The notes under the pieces are model-generated. The model saw only the letters and a program-made list of their open reading frames with translations. It was not told the DNA's origin and made no database searches. Shown here piece after piece: positions 35,431 through 47,095 of a stretch of 64,000 bases of DNA. A program made the translations under genes and the position numbers. Position 1 is the stretch's first letter. The number at the start of each line of letters is the position of its first letter. The stretch lies in NCBI RefSeq assembly GCF_000826065.2, contig NZ_LN623541.1:262926-326925 (forward strand), in the 5' to 3' direction. Source of the DNA: Tessaracoccus massiliensis. GTDB lineage: Bacteria; Actinomycetota; Actinomycetes; Propionibacteriales; Propionibacteriaceae.

Positions 35431-36347
35431 CAGCGCTCCAGCAGGCCGAGTGCGATGCCGTCGAGGATGTCGGTCTCGCTGACCACCACGGTGCCGTCGG
35501 GCACGCGCAGCGAGATCTCGTCGAGGATGAGCCCGCCCGCCCCGATCACCGCGGCGCGCAGCGGGTGCATGCACGGCTCCTCCGCCGTGACGAAGGCGGG
35601 CTGCGTCAGCCACCGGGTGAGGTGGCGGGTGATGTCCTCCCTGGTGAGGGTGGTCTCGTGCACCGCCTGGCGCACGTAGGTCTGCAGCCCCAACTCTGCC
35701 GCGGCGAAGCTGGTCACCGTGCCGGCGACGCCCACGGCGCTGGCGAGCGTCGCGAAGTCGACGCCGGCGCCGTCCAACTGTTCGCCGATGTAGGCCCTGG
35801 CGGCGGCGACCTCATGGTCCGCCGGCGGGTCTCCCGGCAGGAAGCGCTCGTTCATCCGCACCGCGCCGATGTCCAGGCTGATAGCCGACACAATCTCCGC
35901 ACCCTCGCCGACGACGATCAGCTCGGTGGAGCCGCCGCCGATGTCGAAGACCAGGCAGGGGGTGGGGGCGTCCACGCCGCTGAGCACGCCGAGGGTGGAG
36001 AGATAGGCCTCCTCGGCGCCGGGGATGACGTCGACCTCGATGCCCATCCGTTCGCGCACGTTGGCCTCGAACACCGCCCGGTTGCTGACATCGCGCGCGG
36101 CGGAGGTGGCGACGAACCGCTGCCGGTCAGCGCCGTGGGAGGCGATGATGGCCGCGTACTCCTCAAAGATCCGGTTGGCGCGCTCCAAGGCGTCCGGATG
36201 GAACTCGCCGGTGGCGTCGACGCCCTGCCCCAACCTGGCCAGGCGCGTCTCGCGGGCGAGCTCCGTGAGTGCCCCGTCGGCCTCGCGACGCACGACGAGC
36301 AGGCGGATGGAGTTGGTGCCGCAGTCAACGGCGGCGACGGTGGTCAT
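35430..36347 (-). CDS. Ppx/GppA family phosphatase
   Basis: Exopolyphosphatase/guanosine pentaphosphate phosphatase family, 305 residues, the short form without the HD domain. ATP-binding motifs of the actin-like fold: CGTNSIRLL (residues 8-16), DIGGGSTEL and a later GVAGTVTSF loop. The start ATG at 36347 overlaps the DUF501 stop by 4 nt (ATGA). Lies in an operon order FtsB-like, DUF501, Ppx that is well known in actinobacteria. Confidence 0.94.
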   Translation of the reverse strand: MTTVAAVDCGTNSIRLLVVRREADGALTELARETRLARLGQGVDATGEFHPDALERANRIFEEYAAIIASHGADRQRFVATSAARDVSNRAVFEANVRERMGIEVDVIPGAEEAYLSTLGVLSGVDAPTPCLVFDIGGGSTELIVVGEGAEIVSAISLDIGAVRMNERFLPGDPPADHEVAAARAYIGEQLDGAGVDFATLASAVGVAGTVTSFAAAELGLQTYVRQAVHETTLTREDITRHLTRWLTQPAFVTAEEPCMHPLRAAVIGAGGLILDEISLRVPDGTVVVSETDILDGIALGLLER

Positions 36348-36835
36348 TCGTCCTCCAGGCATGGGGTGGACCAGAACTCGCCGAGCTTCTCGACGGCCTC
36401 ATCGCCCAACGGGTTGACGCCGGGTCCCTTCGCCAGGGAATGGCCGACGAGCACGTGCAGGCACTTGACGCGGGTGGGCATGCCGCCGGCGGTGATCCCG
36501 TCGATCTCCTCCACGTGGCCCAGCGCCTCGCGGTCTGCGAGGTAGGACTCGTGGGCGCGCTGGTAGGCGGCGGCGAGTTCGTCGTCGGTCTTCAGCCGTT
36601 CGCTCATCTCCGCCATCAGGCCCGAAGCCTCCAGGGTGGAGGTTGCGGACGTGGCGCGCGGGCAGGTCAGGTAGTAGGTGGTGGGGAACGGGGTGCCGTT
36701 CGGCAGCCGCGGTTCGGTCTTGACCACGCCGGGCTTCCCGCAGGGGCAGCGCCACGCCACCTCGACGACGCCACGGGGCTGCCGGCCGAGTTGCAGCTCG
36801 ACGGCGGCCAGGTCTTCTGCGGTGGGTTCGCTCAC
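36344..36835 (-). CDS. DUF501 protein
   Basis: 163 residues, soluble. Contains two Cys-rich points (CPCGKPG and CPRATS) that may bind zinc or a cluster, and a conserved GGMPTRVKCLHVLVGHSLAKG segment diagnostic of DUF501. Stops 4 nt inside the start of ppx and starts 4 nt inside the end of the FtsB-like gene, so co-translation is likely. Function unknown. Confidence 0.93.
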   Translation of the reverse strand: MSEPTAEDLAAVELQLGRQPRGVVEVAWRCPCGKPGVVKTEPRLPNGTPFPTTYYLTCPRATSATSTLEASGLMAEMSERLKTDDELAAAYQRAHESYLADREALGHVEEIDGITAGGMPTRVKCLHVLVGHSLAKGPGVNPLGDEAVEKLGEFWSTPCLEDE

Positions 36836-37407
36836 CCCTGCTCCTCATCCTCGACGGGGGAATCAGCGAGCCGCACAGAGGTCCACATCTTCTCGTACCA
36901 CTCCCCCTTCATCTCCGGCTCCGGATCCTCCATGGTGGCGCCTTCGAGGGGGTTACCGTCGGCATCGATCACGCGGTAGCCGACCTCCCCGGGCATGACC
37001 CAGCCCAGCCTCACGCGGGCGATGGAGCGCACATACTCCGGGTCCTGCCAGCGCTCGAGTTGATCCTCCATGTCGGCGATCCGCTCGCGCTCAGCGGCGA
37101 TCTCGCTGCGCACAGCCGCGATCTCCTGCGCCTGCGCGAAGTACACGCGCAGCGAGGTGGCCAGCACCAGGCAGATGCCCGCGATGACCACGAGGAACAC
37201 GGTGAGCCGCCAGGTGGCGGTCATCGCGCGGTTGGCCCGCGGCTGCGGCTCCGGCTTCCGGCTCATCGCTTTGGGGACGTCCTGTTCCGGCAGCGGTTCG
37301 ACGTGCGGCTTGCGGCTGCGCTCCCCTGGGCGCGCGCTGGTACGGGACCGCGGGGTACCGCGGCCGGGGCCCGGATTGGCCTGCCTGGATCGAGGGGTCT
37401 GCGCCAC
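36832..37407 (-). CDS. FtsB/DivIC-like septum formation initiator
   Basis: 191 residues from a GTG at 37407. That start is preferred because CACACT (37414-37419) lies 6 nt upstream; an in-frame ATG at 37425 precedes that hexamer. A long basic, Pro-rich cytoplasmic N-terminus (1-65) is followed by one membrane helix (about 68-90) and a coiled coil (about 92-118), then the conserved DPEYVRSIARVRLGWVMPGE segment. Division protein at the septum, partner of FtsL-type proteins. Overlaps DUF501 by 4 nt. Confidence 0.9.
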   Translation of the reverse strand: MAQTPRSRQANPGPGRGTPRSRTSARPGERSRKPHVEPLPEQDVPKAMSRKPEPQPRANRAMTATWRLTVFLVVIAGICLVLATSLRVYFAQAQEIAAVRSEIAAERERIADMEDQLERWQDPEYVRSIARVRLGWVMPGEVGYRVIDADGNPLEGATMEDPEPEMKGEWYEKMWTSVRLADSPVEDEEQG

Positions 37408-37413
37408 CTGACC

Positions 37414-37419
37414 AGTGTG
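37414..37419 (-). promoter_or_regulatory. -10-like hexamer deciding the FtsB-like start
   Basis: CACACT on the minus strand, 6 nt before GTG 37407. Confidence 0.5.
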
Positions 37420-37462
37420 CCCCATCCCGCCAAGATGCCCGGATTCCGCCACGCGGTTCCGG

Positions 37463-37496
37463 CCCCTGAGCATCGCGCCCCGCGCGGCAACGAAGG
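37463..37496. repeat. Member of the CTGAGCGTCGCG...ACGAAGG repeat family
   Basis: CCCCTGAGCATCGCGCCCCG followed by CGCGGCAACGAAGG; nearly the same as 4598-4632, with three differences. It lies between the start of the FtsB-like gene and the enolase terminator. Confidence 0.6.
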
Positions 37497-37509
37497 ATCA
37501 GGAAACGCA

Positions 37510-37545
37510 CTCAGGGCCTTGACCCGTGAAGGTCAAGGCCCTGAG
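37510..37545. terminator. Hairpin terminator after enolase
   Basis: Perfect 15-bp stem (37510-37524 with 37531-37545, CTCAGGGCCTTGACC) and a six-base loop CGTGAA, 61 nt beyond the enolase stop codon on the minus strand. Confidence 0.8.
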
Positions 37546-37606
37546 AATCCATTGGCCCCTTCGACCAGCCTGGCTCGCAAGCTCGACGGGCTGGCTCAGA
37601 GACCGG

Positions 37607-39595
<1,989 letters not shown>

Positions 39596-39599
<4 letters not shown>

Positions 39600-40093
39600 T
39601 GCTCGACGGCTACCGGCTCGGACAGCGAGCCGGACATGTCGATCAACTCCGGCGAGGTGGGCTCCCACTTCCCGTAGCGGGGGTTGAGCTGCACGTCGAG
39701 GCCGTTGGCGCCGTCGAACAGGAACTGCTGGTCGAGCTGGCCGAGCATCTTCACCTTGACGTCGGCGAGCGCCAGCGGCCGGCACTCGTCCACCGTGAAG
39801 AGCTGCTCAGACTCGGGCCCCTGCTGGGCGCCGAGCTCCTGGAGCTGGTCGTCGGTGATGTCTGCCCCGAAGCTGTCGAACAGGCCACCCAGCAGCAGCG
39901 TGCCAACGATGCCGCGGCGGTTCATCTGCTCCGCCGAGATGTTCATCGCCTCCGCGCAGGCCTCGCTGATCTGCGTGATCTGGTTCTCGGAGTAGCGGGT
40001 GCCGTCCACCACCAGCGCGGTGCCGGGAGTGGGGCTGCAGCCTGCCAGCAGCACGACGGCGGCTGCTGCGGATACGAGACGCGTGAGCTTCAT
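39596..40093 (-). CDS. Lipoprotein with SurA-N-like region
   Basis: 165 residues from ATG at 40093 with GAGAGGA upstream. Signal peptide KLTRLVSAAAAVVLLAGC ends in a lipobox (Cys19). The mature part begins ALVVDGTRYSENQI, which matches the first strand-helix of SurA/PrsA-type chaperone N-terminal domains; no parvulin isomerase domain follows. Located between mfd and mazG, as in related genomes. A membrane-anchored chaperone-like role is inferred. Confidence 0.82.
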
Positions 40094-40164
40094 CTGGGTC
40101 CTCTCGAACTGGGGGTGCGCGGGCACCGGGGCCAGCCTACCGCAGCAGGATCCGGCGCCCTCTG

Positions 40165-43100
40165 TCAGGCGAACAGCTGGGTGAGCAGCGTGGTGGTCCA
40201 GGTGAGATAGTCGTCCGTGGCCGGCTTGGGGATCAGCACCTGGTCGTTGGCTGACTTGATGACCGAGCCGGGGTAGAGCCTGTTGAGGCGCAACTGCTTC
40301 GAATCCGGCAGCACCAGCGGCGAGAAGCGCACCACCTTGCCCTGCGGCACGATCTCCTGGATGCCGTGCTCGCGGGCCAGATTCCGCAATGCGGCCACGC
40401 CCAGCAACTGCTCGACGGGGGGCGGCAGCTCGCCGTAGCGGTCGAGGAGTTCGGCGCGCACGCCGTCGATGTCGGCCTCCGTGCGGATCTCGGCGATCTG
40501 CTTGTACATCTCCAGCCGCAGCCGCTCGGAGGTGATGTAGTCGTCCGGCAGGTGCGCGTCGACGGGGATCTCCACCCGCATGGTGGGCTCGGGCTCGGTA
40601 TCCTCACCGCGCCAGTTGGCCACGGCCTCGCCGACCATCCGCAGGTACATGTCGAAGCCGACGCCCTCGATGTGGCCGGACTGGTCCTCGCCCAGGAGGT
40701 TGCCGGCGCCGCGGAGCTCCAGGTCGCGCATGGCGATGGCCATGCCCGAGCCCAGGTCCGTGTTGGCCGCCATGGTGGCGAGGCGCTCGTGCGACGCCTC
40801 GGTGAGCGTCTTGTCCGCGGGGTACAGGAAGTAGGCGTAGCCGCGCTCGCGCGAGCGGCCGACGCGGCCTCGCAACTGGTGGAGCTGCGAGAGGCCCATC
40901 TTGTCCGCGCTGTCGATGATCAGCGTGTTGGCGCTCTGGATGTTGAGGCCGGATTCGACGATGGTGGTGCACACCAGCACGTCTGCCCGCCGCTCCCAGA
41001 AGTCCTGCATCACCTGCTCGAGCCGCTTCTCCCCCATCTGTCCGTGGGCGGTGACGATGCGCGCCTCGGGGACCAGTTCGCGCAGGTGCGCGGCGGTCTT
41101 CTCGATGGTGCCCACGCGGTTGTGCACGAAGAATGCCTGCCCCTCTCGGGCCAGTTCGCGGCGGATGGCGGCCTTGACCTGCCCGTCGTCGTAGGGGCCG
41201 GCGAAGGTGAGCACGGGGTGGCGCTCCTCCGGCGGGGTGGCGATGACGCTCATCTCGCGGATGCCGGTGATGGCGGTTTCGAGCGTGCGCGGAATGGGCG
41301 TGGCCGACATCGACAGGACGTCGACGTTGACCCGCATGGCCTTGAGCCGCTCCTTGTGCTCGACGCCGAAGCGCTGCTCCTCGTCGATGACGACGAGGCC
41401 GAGGTCCTTGAACTGGATCTCCTTGCTGAGGAGGCGGTGGGTGCCGATGACCACGTCGATGCGGCCGGTGGCCAGCCCGTCGACGATCTTCTTCGCCTCG
41501 GCGTCGGTCTGGAAGCGCGACAGCTGCGCCAGCTGCACGGGGAACCCGGCGAACCGCGACGCGAACGTCTGGTAGTGCTGCGTGACCAACAGGGTGGTGG
41601 GCACGAGCACCGCCACCTGCTTGCCGTCCTGCACCGCCTTGAACGCGGCGCGCACCGCGATCTCGGTCTTGCCGAAGCCCACGTCCCCGCAGATCAGGCG
41701 GTCCATGGGCACCACCTGCTCCATGTCCTGCTTGACCTCGGTGATGGCGGAGAGCTGATCGTTGGTCTCGACGTAGCTGAAGGCGTCCTCCAACTCCCGC
41801 TGCCACACGGTGTCGGGGCCGAAGGCGTGCCCCTTGGTGGCCTGGCGGGCGGCGTAGAGCTTGATGAGCTCGTTGGAGATCTCGCGCACCGCCTTGCGGG
41901 CCTTGGACTTGCGTTTGGTCCAGTCCGCGCCGCCCATCTTGTCCAGGGTGGGAGACTCCGCGCCGACGTAGCGGCTGAGCTGGTCGAGCTGGTCCATCGG
42001 CACGAACAGCCGGTCTCCGGGGTGGCCGCGCTTGCTGGGCGCGTACTCGATGACCAGGTAGTCGCGGGTGTTGCCCTGCACGGTGCGCTGCAGCAGTTCC
42101 ACGAATCTGCCCACGCCGTGCTGCTCGTGCACGACGGGGTCCCCAGCCTTGAGTTCGAGCGGCTGGATGGTGGCCTTGCGGCGGCGGGGCAGCTTTCGCT
42201 CGGAGCGGTCCAACTCCACCTGGCCGGTGAGTTCGCCGGCGGTGATGACCTCCAGCTTGGGGCCCTCGGCGCGCCAACCGTGCCGCAGCGTGGACAGCAC
42301 GACGGCGACCCTGCCCGGCTCGGGTGGCGCGGCGAGGTCGTCGAGCACGGCGTCGATCCCTGCCTCGCCCAGCAGCTCCACCATGCGGTTGGCCAGGCCC
42401 TGACCCTCCACGGTGAGCACCACGCGCCAGCCGTCGGCCAGGCGTTGCCGGATGTGCACGACGGCGGCGTCGGTGTCGCCGCGGAACGTCTCGCTGGCGC
42501 TCACGTCGAGCGAACGGGAGTGCACGGCGTCGGCCTCCGGGATGGCCGGGCCTTCGTCCGCCACGTCCTCGGGCGCGGCCATGAACGGGGACAGCGACCA
42601 CCAGCGGTGCCCGATCTCCAGCGCGTGCTGGCGCACGTCGCCCAGCGCCCAGTAGGCGGAGGCCCCCAGGTCGATGGGCGAGCTGCCTCCGCCTGCGGCG
42701 GCGGCCCAGGAGGCCTCGAGGAACTCCTGGCTGGTGGCCACGAGCTCGGCGGCGCGGGTTCGGATCAGCTCGGGTGAGGCGGCCAGGATGAGTGATCCCC
42801 TGGGCAACACGTCGACGAGCAGCTCGATGCCGTCGACCAGCACGGGGATGAGCGCCTCCATACCCTCGACGGCCTGGCCTTCGCCCACACGGGTGAGCAT
42901 GTCTGCCAGCTCGGGGTGCGCCGCGGCGAGCTTCTTGGCACGGTTGCGCACCATCGGGGTCAGGAGCAGTTCACGGCAGGGCGGCGCGACGATGGATTCC
43001 GCCGTGTCGCCGGTGGAGCGCTGGTCCCCGACGGTGAAGTAGCGGATCTCGTCGACCTCGTCGCCGAAAAAGTCGATGCGCACCGGTAGCTCCGCGGTGG

Positions 43101-43671
43101 GGGGGAACACGTCGACGATGCCGCCGCGCACAGCGAACTCGCCGCGTCGCTCCACCATGTCGACACGGTTGTAGGCCGCATCCGAGAGGTCCTGCAGCAG
43201 GGTGCCCAGTTCGTAGGTCTCCCCCACCGAGATGCGCACGGGCACCATGTCGGCCAGGCCCTTGACCTGCGGCTGGAGGATGGATCGCACTGGCGCGACG
43301 ACCACGCTGGGCACCGGCCGCTCGGAGTTGCCCGCGAGGCGGCGCAGCACCGAGAGCCGGCGTCCGACGGTGTCGGCGCGGGGCGAGAGCCGCTCGTGGG
43401 GCAGGGTCTCCCAGGCCGGGTAGTAGGCCACGGCGTCGTCGCCCAGCAACCCGCCGATCTCGCTGGTGAGTTGCTCGGCCTCGCGGTAGGTGGAGGTCAC
43501 GAGCAGGACGGTGCGGCCGCCCTCCTCCGCGATCAGCGCGGTCAGCAGCGGGAAGAACGAGCCGACGGTGGTGACGTCTAGGGTGGTCACGCCGGGGCGG
43601 CGCGCGTCGGCGAGTGTGTACTGGAGCCCCTCGGATGCTTCGAGAGCCCGCAGGAGGCCTGGATACTTCAC
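40165..43671 (-). CDS. mfd: Transcription-repair coupling factor Mfd
   Basis: DNA translocase that removes stalled RNA polymerase and recruits UvrA. 1168 residues from a GTG at 43671. UvrB-like N-terminal module, RNA polymerase interaction domain (near LKAGDPVVHEQHGVGRF), helicase domain with Walker A GDVGFGKTEIA, DEEQ box (VVIDEEQRFGVEHKE), GRVGRSRERGYAYFL and C-terminal TRCF/D7 domain. Complete with no lesion across 3.5 kb. An inverted repeat lies just upstream. Confidence 0.97.
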   Translation of the reverse strand: MKYPGLLRALEASEGLQYTLADARRPGVTTLDVTTVGSFFPLLTALIAEEGGRTVLLVTSTYREAEQLTSEIGGLLGDDAVAYYPAWETLPHERLSPRADTVGRRLSVLRRLAGNSERPVPSVVVAPVRSILQPQVKGLADMVPVRISVGETYELGTLLQDLSDAAYNRVDMVERRGEFAVRGGIVDVFPPTAELPVRIDFFGDEVDEIRYFTVGDQRSTGDTAESIVAPPCRELLLTPMVRNRAKKLAAAHPELADMLTRVGEGQAVEGMEALIPVLVDGIELLVDVLPRGSLILAASPELIRTRAAELVATSQEFLEASWAAAAGGGSSPIDLGASAYWALGDVRQHALEIGHRWWSLSPFMAAPEDVADEGPAIPEADAVHSRSLDVSASETFRGDTDAAVVHIRQRLADGWRVVLTVEGQGLANRMVELLGEAGIDAVLDDLAAPPEPGRVAVVLSTLRHGWRAEGPKLEVITAGELTGQVELDRSERKLPRRRKATIQPLELKAGDPVVHEQHGVGRFVELLQRTVQGNTRDYLVIEYAPSKRGHPGDRLFVPMDQLDQLSRYVGAESPTLDKMGGADWTKRKSKARKAVREISNELIKLYAARQATKGHAFGPDTVWQRELEDAFSYVETNDQLSAITEVKQDMEQVVPMDRLICGDVGFGKTEIAVRAAFKAVQDGKQVAVLVPTTLLVTQHYQTFASRFAGFPVQLAQLSRFQTDAEAKKIVDGLATGRIDVVIGTHRLLSKEIQFKDLGLVVIDEEQRFGVEHKERLKAMRVNVDVLSMSATPIPRTLETAITGIREMSVIATPPEERHPVLTFAGPYDDGQVKAAIRRELAREGQAFFVHNRVGTIEKTAAHLRELVPEARIVTAHGQMGEKRLEQVMQDFWERRADVLVCTTIVESGLNIQSANTLIIDSADKMGLSQLHQLRGRVGRSRERGYAYFLYPADKTLTEASHERLATMAANTDLGSGMAIAMRDLELRGAGNLLGEDQSGHIEGVGFDMYLRMVGEAVANWRGEDTEPEPTMRVEIPVDAHLPDDYITSERLRLEMYKQIAEIRTEADIDGVRAELLDRYGELPPPVEQLLGVAALRNLAREHGIQEIVPQGKVVRFSPLVLPDSKQLRLNRLYPGSVIKSANDQVLIPKPATDDYLTWTTTLLTQLFA

Positions 43672-43700
43672 GCGCTCAATCCTGCCACGCTTCCGGCCGC

Positions 43701-43792
43701 CCCTCCGTGAGCAATTGGATAGGGTCACGGCGCGACACGCCGGGAAAAACGCCCTCAGCGGACCGTGACCCTATCCAATTGCTCACGGAGGG
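43701..43792. repeat. 30-bp perfect inverted repeat between pth and mfd
   Basis: 43701-43730 (begins CCCTCCGTGAGCAATTGGAT) pairs without mismatch with 43763-43792; the spacer is 32 nt. Its core AATTGGATAGGG is much more AT-rich than the surroundings. It lies 15 nt after the pth stop and 29 nt before the mfd start on the minus strand. It could be a terminator or attenuator for pth, a protein-binding site, or an insertion-like element. Confidence 0.8.
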
Positions 43793-43807
43793 TGGGCGGC
43801 GAGGGGG

Positions 43808-44392
43808 TCAGGAGTTGAACATGTTCTGGGTGGCGACGAGGCCCTCGCGCACCAGTGACTCGACGGCGTCGGCGGCCACCGCCGCGTCGACGAGCATGAG
43901 GTCGAAATCCTTGGGCCGCATCTTGGCCAGCACGTAATCCGCGGCCGCCTGGCGGCCCGGCGGGCGACCGATGCCGACCCGCACGCGGTAGAAGTCTCCC
44001 GTGCCGAGGTGCTGACGCATCGATTTGAGGCCGTTGTGCCCGTTGTCTCCCCCGCCCAGCTTGACGCGCAGGCGCGTGGGCTCGAGGTCGAGTTCGTCGT
44101 GGATCGCGATGACGTGGTCCGGCTCGATCTTGTGGAACGACGCGATGGCTTTGACCGCGACCCCTGAGAGGTTCATGAACGTGGTGGGCCTGGCCAGCAC
44201 CAGCTTCACGGGCTCCGGCCCGGGCAGGGTCACCGTGGCGACCTCCGCCTTCTGGCGTGAGTTCAAGGAAAAGGAGGAACCGTGGCGGTCTGCAAGATCC
44301 GCCACGGCCCAGAACCCGACGTTGTGCCGGGTGACCTCGTAGGCCGGGCCCGGATTCCCGAGCCCGACCACGAGGTAGGTAGAGTTGGTCAC
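43808..44392 (-). CDS. pth: Peptidyl-tRNA hydrolase
   Basis: Releases tRNA from peptidyl-tRNA. 194 residues from a GTG at 44392 that overlaps the rplY stop by 4 nt (GTGA). The N-terminal GLGNPGPAYEVTRHNVGF contains the catalytic His of the TRHNVGF motif; GGGDNGHNGLKS further on is also conserved. Co-transcribed with rplY, a common bacterial arrangement. Confidence 0.97.
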   Translation of the reverse strand: MTNSTYLVVGLGNPGPAYEVTRHNVGFWAVADLADRHGSSFSLNSRQKAEVATVTLPGPEPVKLVLARPTTFMNLSGVAVKAIASFHKIEPDHVIAIHDELDLEPTRLRVKLGGGDNGHNGLKSMRQHLGTGDFYRVRVGIGRPPGRQAAADYVLAKMRPKDFDLMLVDAAVAADAVESLVREGLVATQNMFNS

Positions 44393-45024
44393 TCTTCGGA
44401 GTCGTCGCCCTCGGCGTCGGAGGAGCCTTCGCCCTCGGCGCCCTCTTCACCCTCGGCGGCCTCGTCGGTCTCCTCTTCAACGATCGGGGCGTTGATGGAG
44501 ACGATGAGGGTCTCGGGCTCGACCATCGACTCGACGCCCTCGGGGAGCTTGACGTCGGAGACGAGCACCTGCGCACCGATCTCCAGGCCCTCGACGGAGA
44601 CCTCGAACTCGGTGGGGATGTCGGTGGCGGGGGCCATGACGGTGAGGGTCTGGAGGTCCTGGTTGAGCAGCGAGCCGCGCTCGGCCTCGCCCACGACGAC
44701 CAGCGAGACCTCGACCTGGACCTTCTCGCCCTCGCGGACGAGGAGGAGGTCGACGTGCTCGATGACGGGGCGGATGGGGTTCCGCTGAACCTGCTTCACC
44801 AGGGCCAGGACCGGCTTCTTCTCGCCCTCCACGTTGATCTCCAGGAGCGCGTTGGTGGTGCGCAGCGCGAGGAAGGTCTCCTGCGCGGGCAGCGCGAGGT
44901 GCACGGGCTCGGCGCCGTGGCCGTACAGGACGGCGGGGGTGGCACCGTCGCGGCGGAGGCGACGCGAAGCGCCCTTGCCGAACTCGGTGCGGGTCTGGGC
45001 GGACAGTTGTGCGTCAGCAGCCAT
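44389..45024 (-). CDS. rplY: 50S ribosomal protein L25/general stress protein Ctc
   Basis: Binds 5S rRNA. 211 residues from the ATG at 45024 with GAGGAGA upstream. N-terminal L25 domain (RTEFGKGASRRLRRDG...VLYGHG), C-terminal TL5/CTC domain and an acidic Glu/Asp/Gly/Ser tail, as in the long (CTC) form. Overlaps pth. Confidence 0.96.
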   Translation of the reverse strand: MAADAQLSAQTRTEFGKGASRRLRRDGATPAVLYGHGAEPVHLALPAQETFLALRTTNALLEINVEGEKKPVLALVKQVQRNPIRPVIEHVDLLLVREGEKVQVEVSLVVVGEAERGSLLNQDLQTLTVMAPATDIPTEFEVSVEGLEIGAQVLVSDVKLPEGVESMVEPETLIVSINAPIVEEETDEAAEGEEGAEGEGSSDAEGDDSEE

Positions 45025-45140
45025 GTGAAATCTCCTCAAGCTCTTCAAACGTTGTGCGCATGCAGGCGCCGAGCGAGAAGCGTAGCTCGTCGATCACGGA
45101 CCGCTGGGGGTCCCTCGCCAGGCAGCTTGGCAAGCTTACC

Positions 45141-46402
45141 TCAGTCCCGCGGAGAGGTGAAACCCGGCGGCCTCTGCAAGCCTGGGAGTTCTTCGATGAC
45201 GAACCTGGCGACAGCAGCCGCCCCGTCCTCACCCTGCGCATCTTTCGCAGCCTGAGCCGCGGCTGCCCGGACGGACGGGTCGTGGAGCACCTGCTCGACC
45301 GCCCGGCTGAACCGCGCCCCACCCACGTCGCGCCGTGACAGTGCGACGGCGTTGCCCGCCGTGCGCAGACGTCCACGTTCCACACCTGTTCGGGTTGCAA
45401 GCCGATCCCGACGAACGGCACGCCGGTGGCACAGGCGGTCTGGACCGTGCCCTGCCCGCCGTGCAGGACTGCCGCGTCGACCATGTCGCCGATCAGGTGA
45501 GCAGGGATCAGATCCACCAGATGCACGTTGGGCGGCACCTCGTCGTCGGGGCGCATGAAGTGCCTGAGCGGCGCCACCACATTGACATCCATGTCGCCGA
45601 GGGCCTGAGCTGCCGCAAGGGCGAGGCTCCTGTTGCCGGAAGACCCCAGGGCGAGATAGATCAGCGGCTCAGGCGCGGCGGCCAACTGCCGTACGACGGC
45701 GGGGACCTCACCGTCGAGCTTGGCGAAGATGGGCCCCGCCCGCCGGTAGTTCTCCGGCAGCGAGATCCCGTCGAGTTCCTCCGGCAGGACGGTCAGCAGG
45801 TTCCAGTCCGCCGCGAACAGATCGGCCATGGTCCTGATGGGCTCCACGCCGTTCTCGCGAGCCACCGTGCTGAAGGCCCGGGGCGCCAGTGAGAGACGCG
45901 CATAGATGAGCCTGAGGATTCCCGATGCGACGCGGTCCGCAGCCCTGGCCACCGGAGACTTTCCGCGGATGAGTCCGAGCCTCTTCACCTGTTCGACGTG
46001 GGGGCGGGTCAGCGCGAACGGCACCGGGTAGACGATCGGCACTCCTTCCGCCCGAGCGGAGATGAGCGATTTCACGTTGGTGAAGTGGACCACCGCATCG
46101 GCCTTCACGTCGCGGATGAGCTGCCGCTCCGCCGCGACCCGCCGACGGACGAAATCCCTGGTGAACGGATGGCGGAACCCGCGCCCCTGATCCAGGGCCA
46201 GTGCCTGAGCGCGCTCCTTGGGCGACATCACCGGAGCCAGCTGCCGCACCTCGAAACCGGCCTCGTGGATGAGGTGGACATACTCAGGTTCGTAGGCCAG
46301 GAAGACGATGCGGTGATCCGCGCCCAGGGCCCGCGCCACCACGATGCCGCGCGTCGTCTCTGCGAGATTGAACGTGACAGGGGCGATCACAATGCAGGCC
46401 AT
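45141..46402 (-). pseudogene. UGT/MGT-type glycosyltransferase with one frameshift
   Basis: GT-B fold glycosyltransferase of the UDP-glucosyltransferase type: N-terminal domain from MACIVIAPVTFNLAETTRG, C-terminal donor-binding loop VLHGGQGTVQTACATGVP and GIGLQPEQVWNVD. At about 45370 the frame is lost; after inserting one base the protein continues RLRTAGNAVALSRRD and ends naturally at 45141. The acceptor and donor are unknown. A ribosome site AAGGACGG precedes the ATG. Either a recent pseudogene or a sequencing error; the lesion is a missing C in a GACGTC context. Confidence 0.78.
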
Positions 46403-46485
46403 CGGGCGATTCCGTCCTTTGAACGCAGCCTACGCTAGGTTCCGAGCGGTGGGCTGGGTCCAGCTACACCAAGTTTGCCGACACC

Positions 46486-47095
46486 TACCTGGTGGGCATG
46501 GAGCTGCCCGAGCCCGTGCTCAGCGACGAGTCGCGCCGCCTGAACGTGACCAACGAGGGCGGCGTCGACGCGACGGTGCGCTACCTCAAGAACATCATGG
46601 GGCTCTGGATCCTCTCCGAGGCCATCCGCACGTGGGAGGCCGAGGGCAAGCACCACTCCGCCCCGGAGTTGGCGCAAGCCGCGAAGGACGTCCGGGACGC
46701 CCCCACCTTCGACGCCACCCACGGACATGCCGGCCCGGGTCAAGGCGCTCGTGGGCGGCGACGAGCGGCTCGACGACCCCGTGTTCTTCACCCGCTCCGT
46801 GCTGGAATCGCTGGCCATCGGCTACCGCGACACCATCGCCGAGCTCGCCCAGCTGACTGGCCGCGCCCCCCCGTCGGATCGTGATCGTGGGCGGTGGCTC
46901 CGCCAACGCGCTGCTCAGCCAACTGGCGGCCGATCGCACCGGCCTGCCCGTCACCGCCGGCCCCGTCGAGGCCACCGCCATCGGCAACTCCCTCATCCAG
47001 GCCCGCGCCGTCGGCCTCGTCCACGGCTCGCTGGCAGACCTCCGAAGGATCGTGATGCAGTCCACCGACCTGACCTCCTACTCCCCCACCCTCCA
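46486..47095 (+). pseudogene. Rhamnulokinase-like gene, 5'-truncated and frameshifted
   Basis: Only the C-terminal part (about 200 residues) of a RhaB-type sugar kinase remains: LVGMELPEPV, NEGGVDATVRYLKNIMGLW in the first frame; DMPARVKALVGGDERLDDPV...SVLESLAIGYRDT in the second; VIVGGGSANALLSQLAAD and GLPVTAGPVEATAIGN in the third. The frame changes near 46720 and again at the seven-C run 46866-46872. The natural stop is missing: the frame runs directly into the aldolase. Non-functional. Rhamnose breakdown was the likely role. Confidence 0.8.

Noticed and set aside
40366-42777. A long open frame antisense to mfd
   Set aside because: Mirror of codon bias in mfd; mfd is complete with all helicase motifs.
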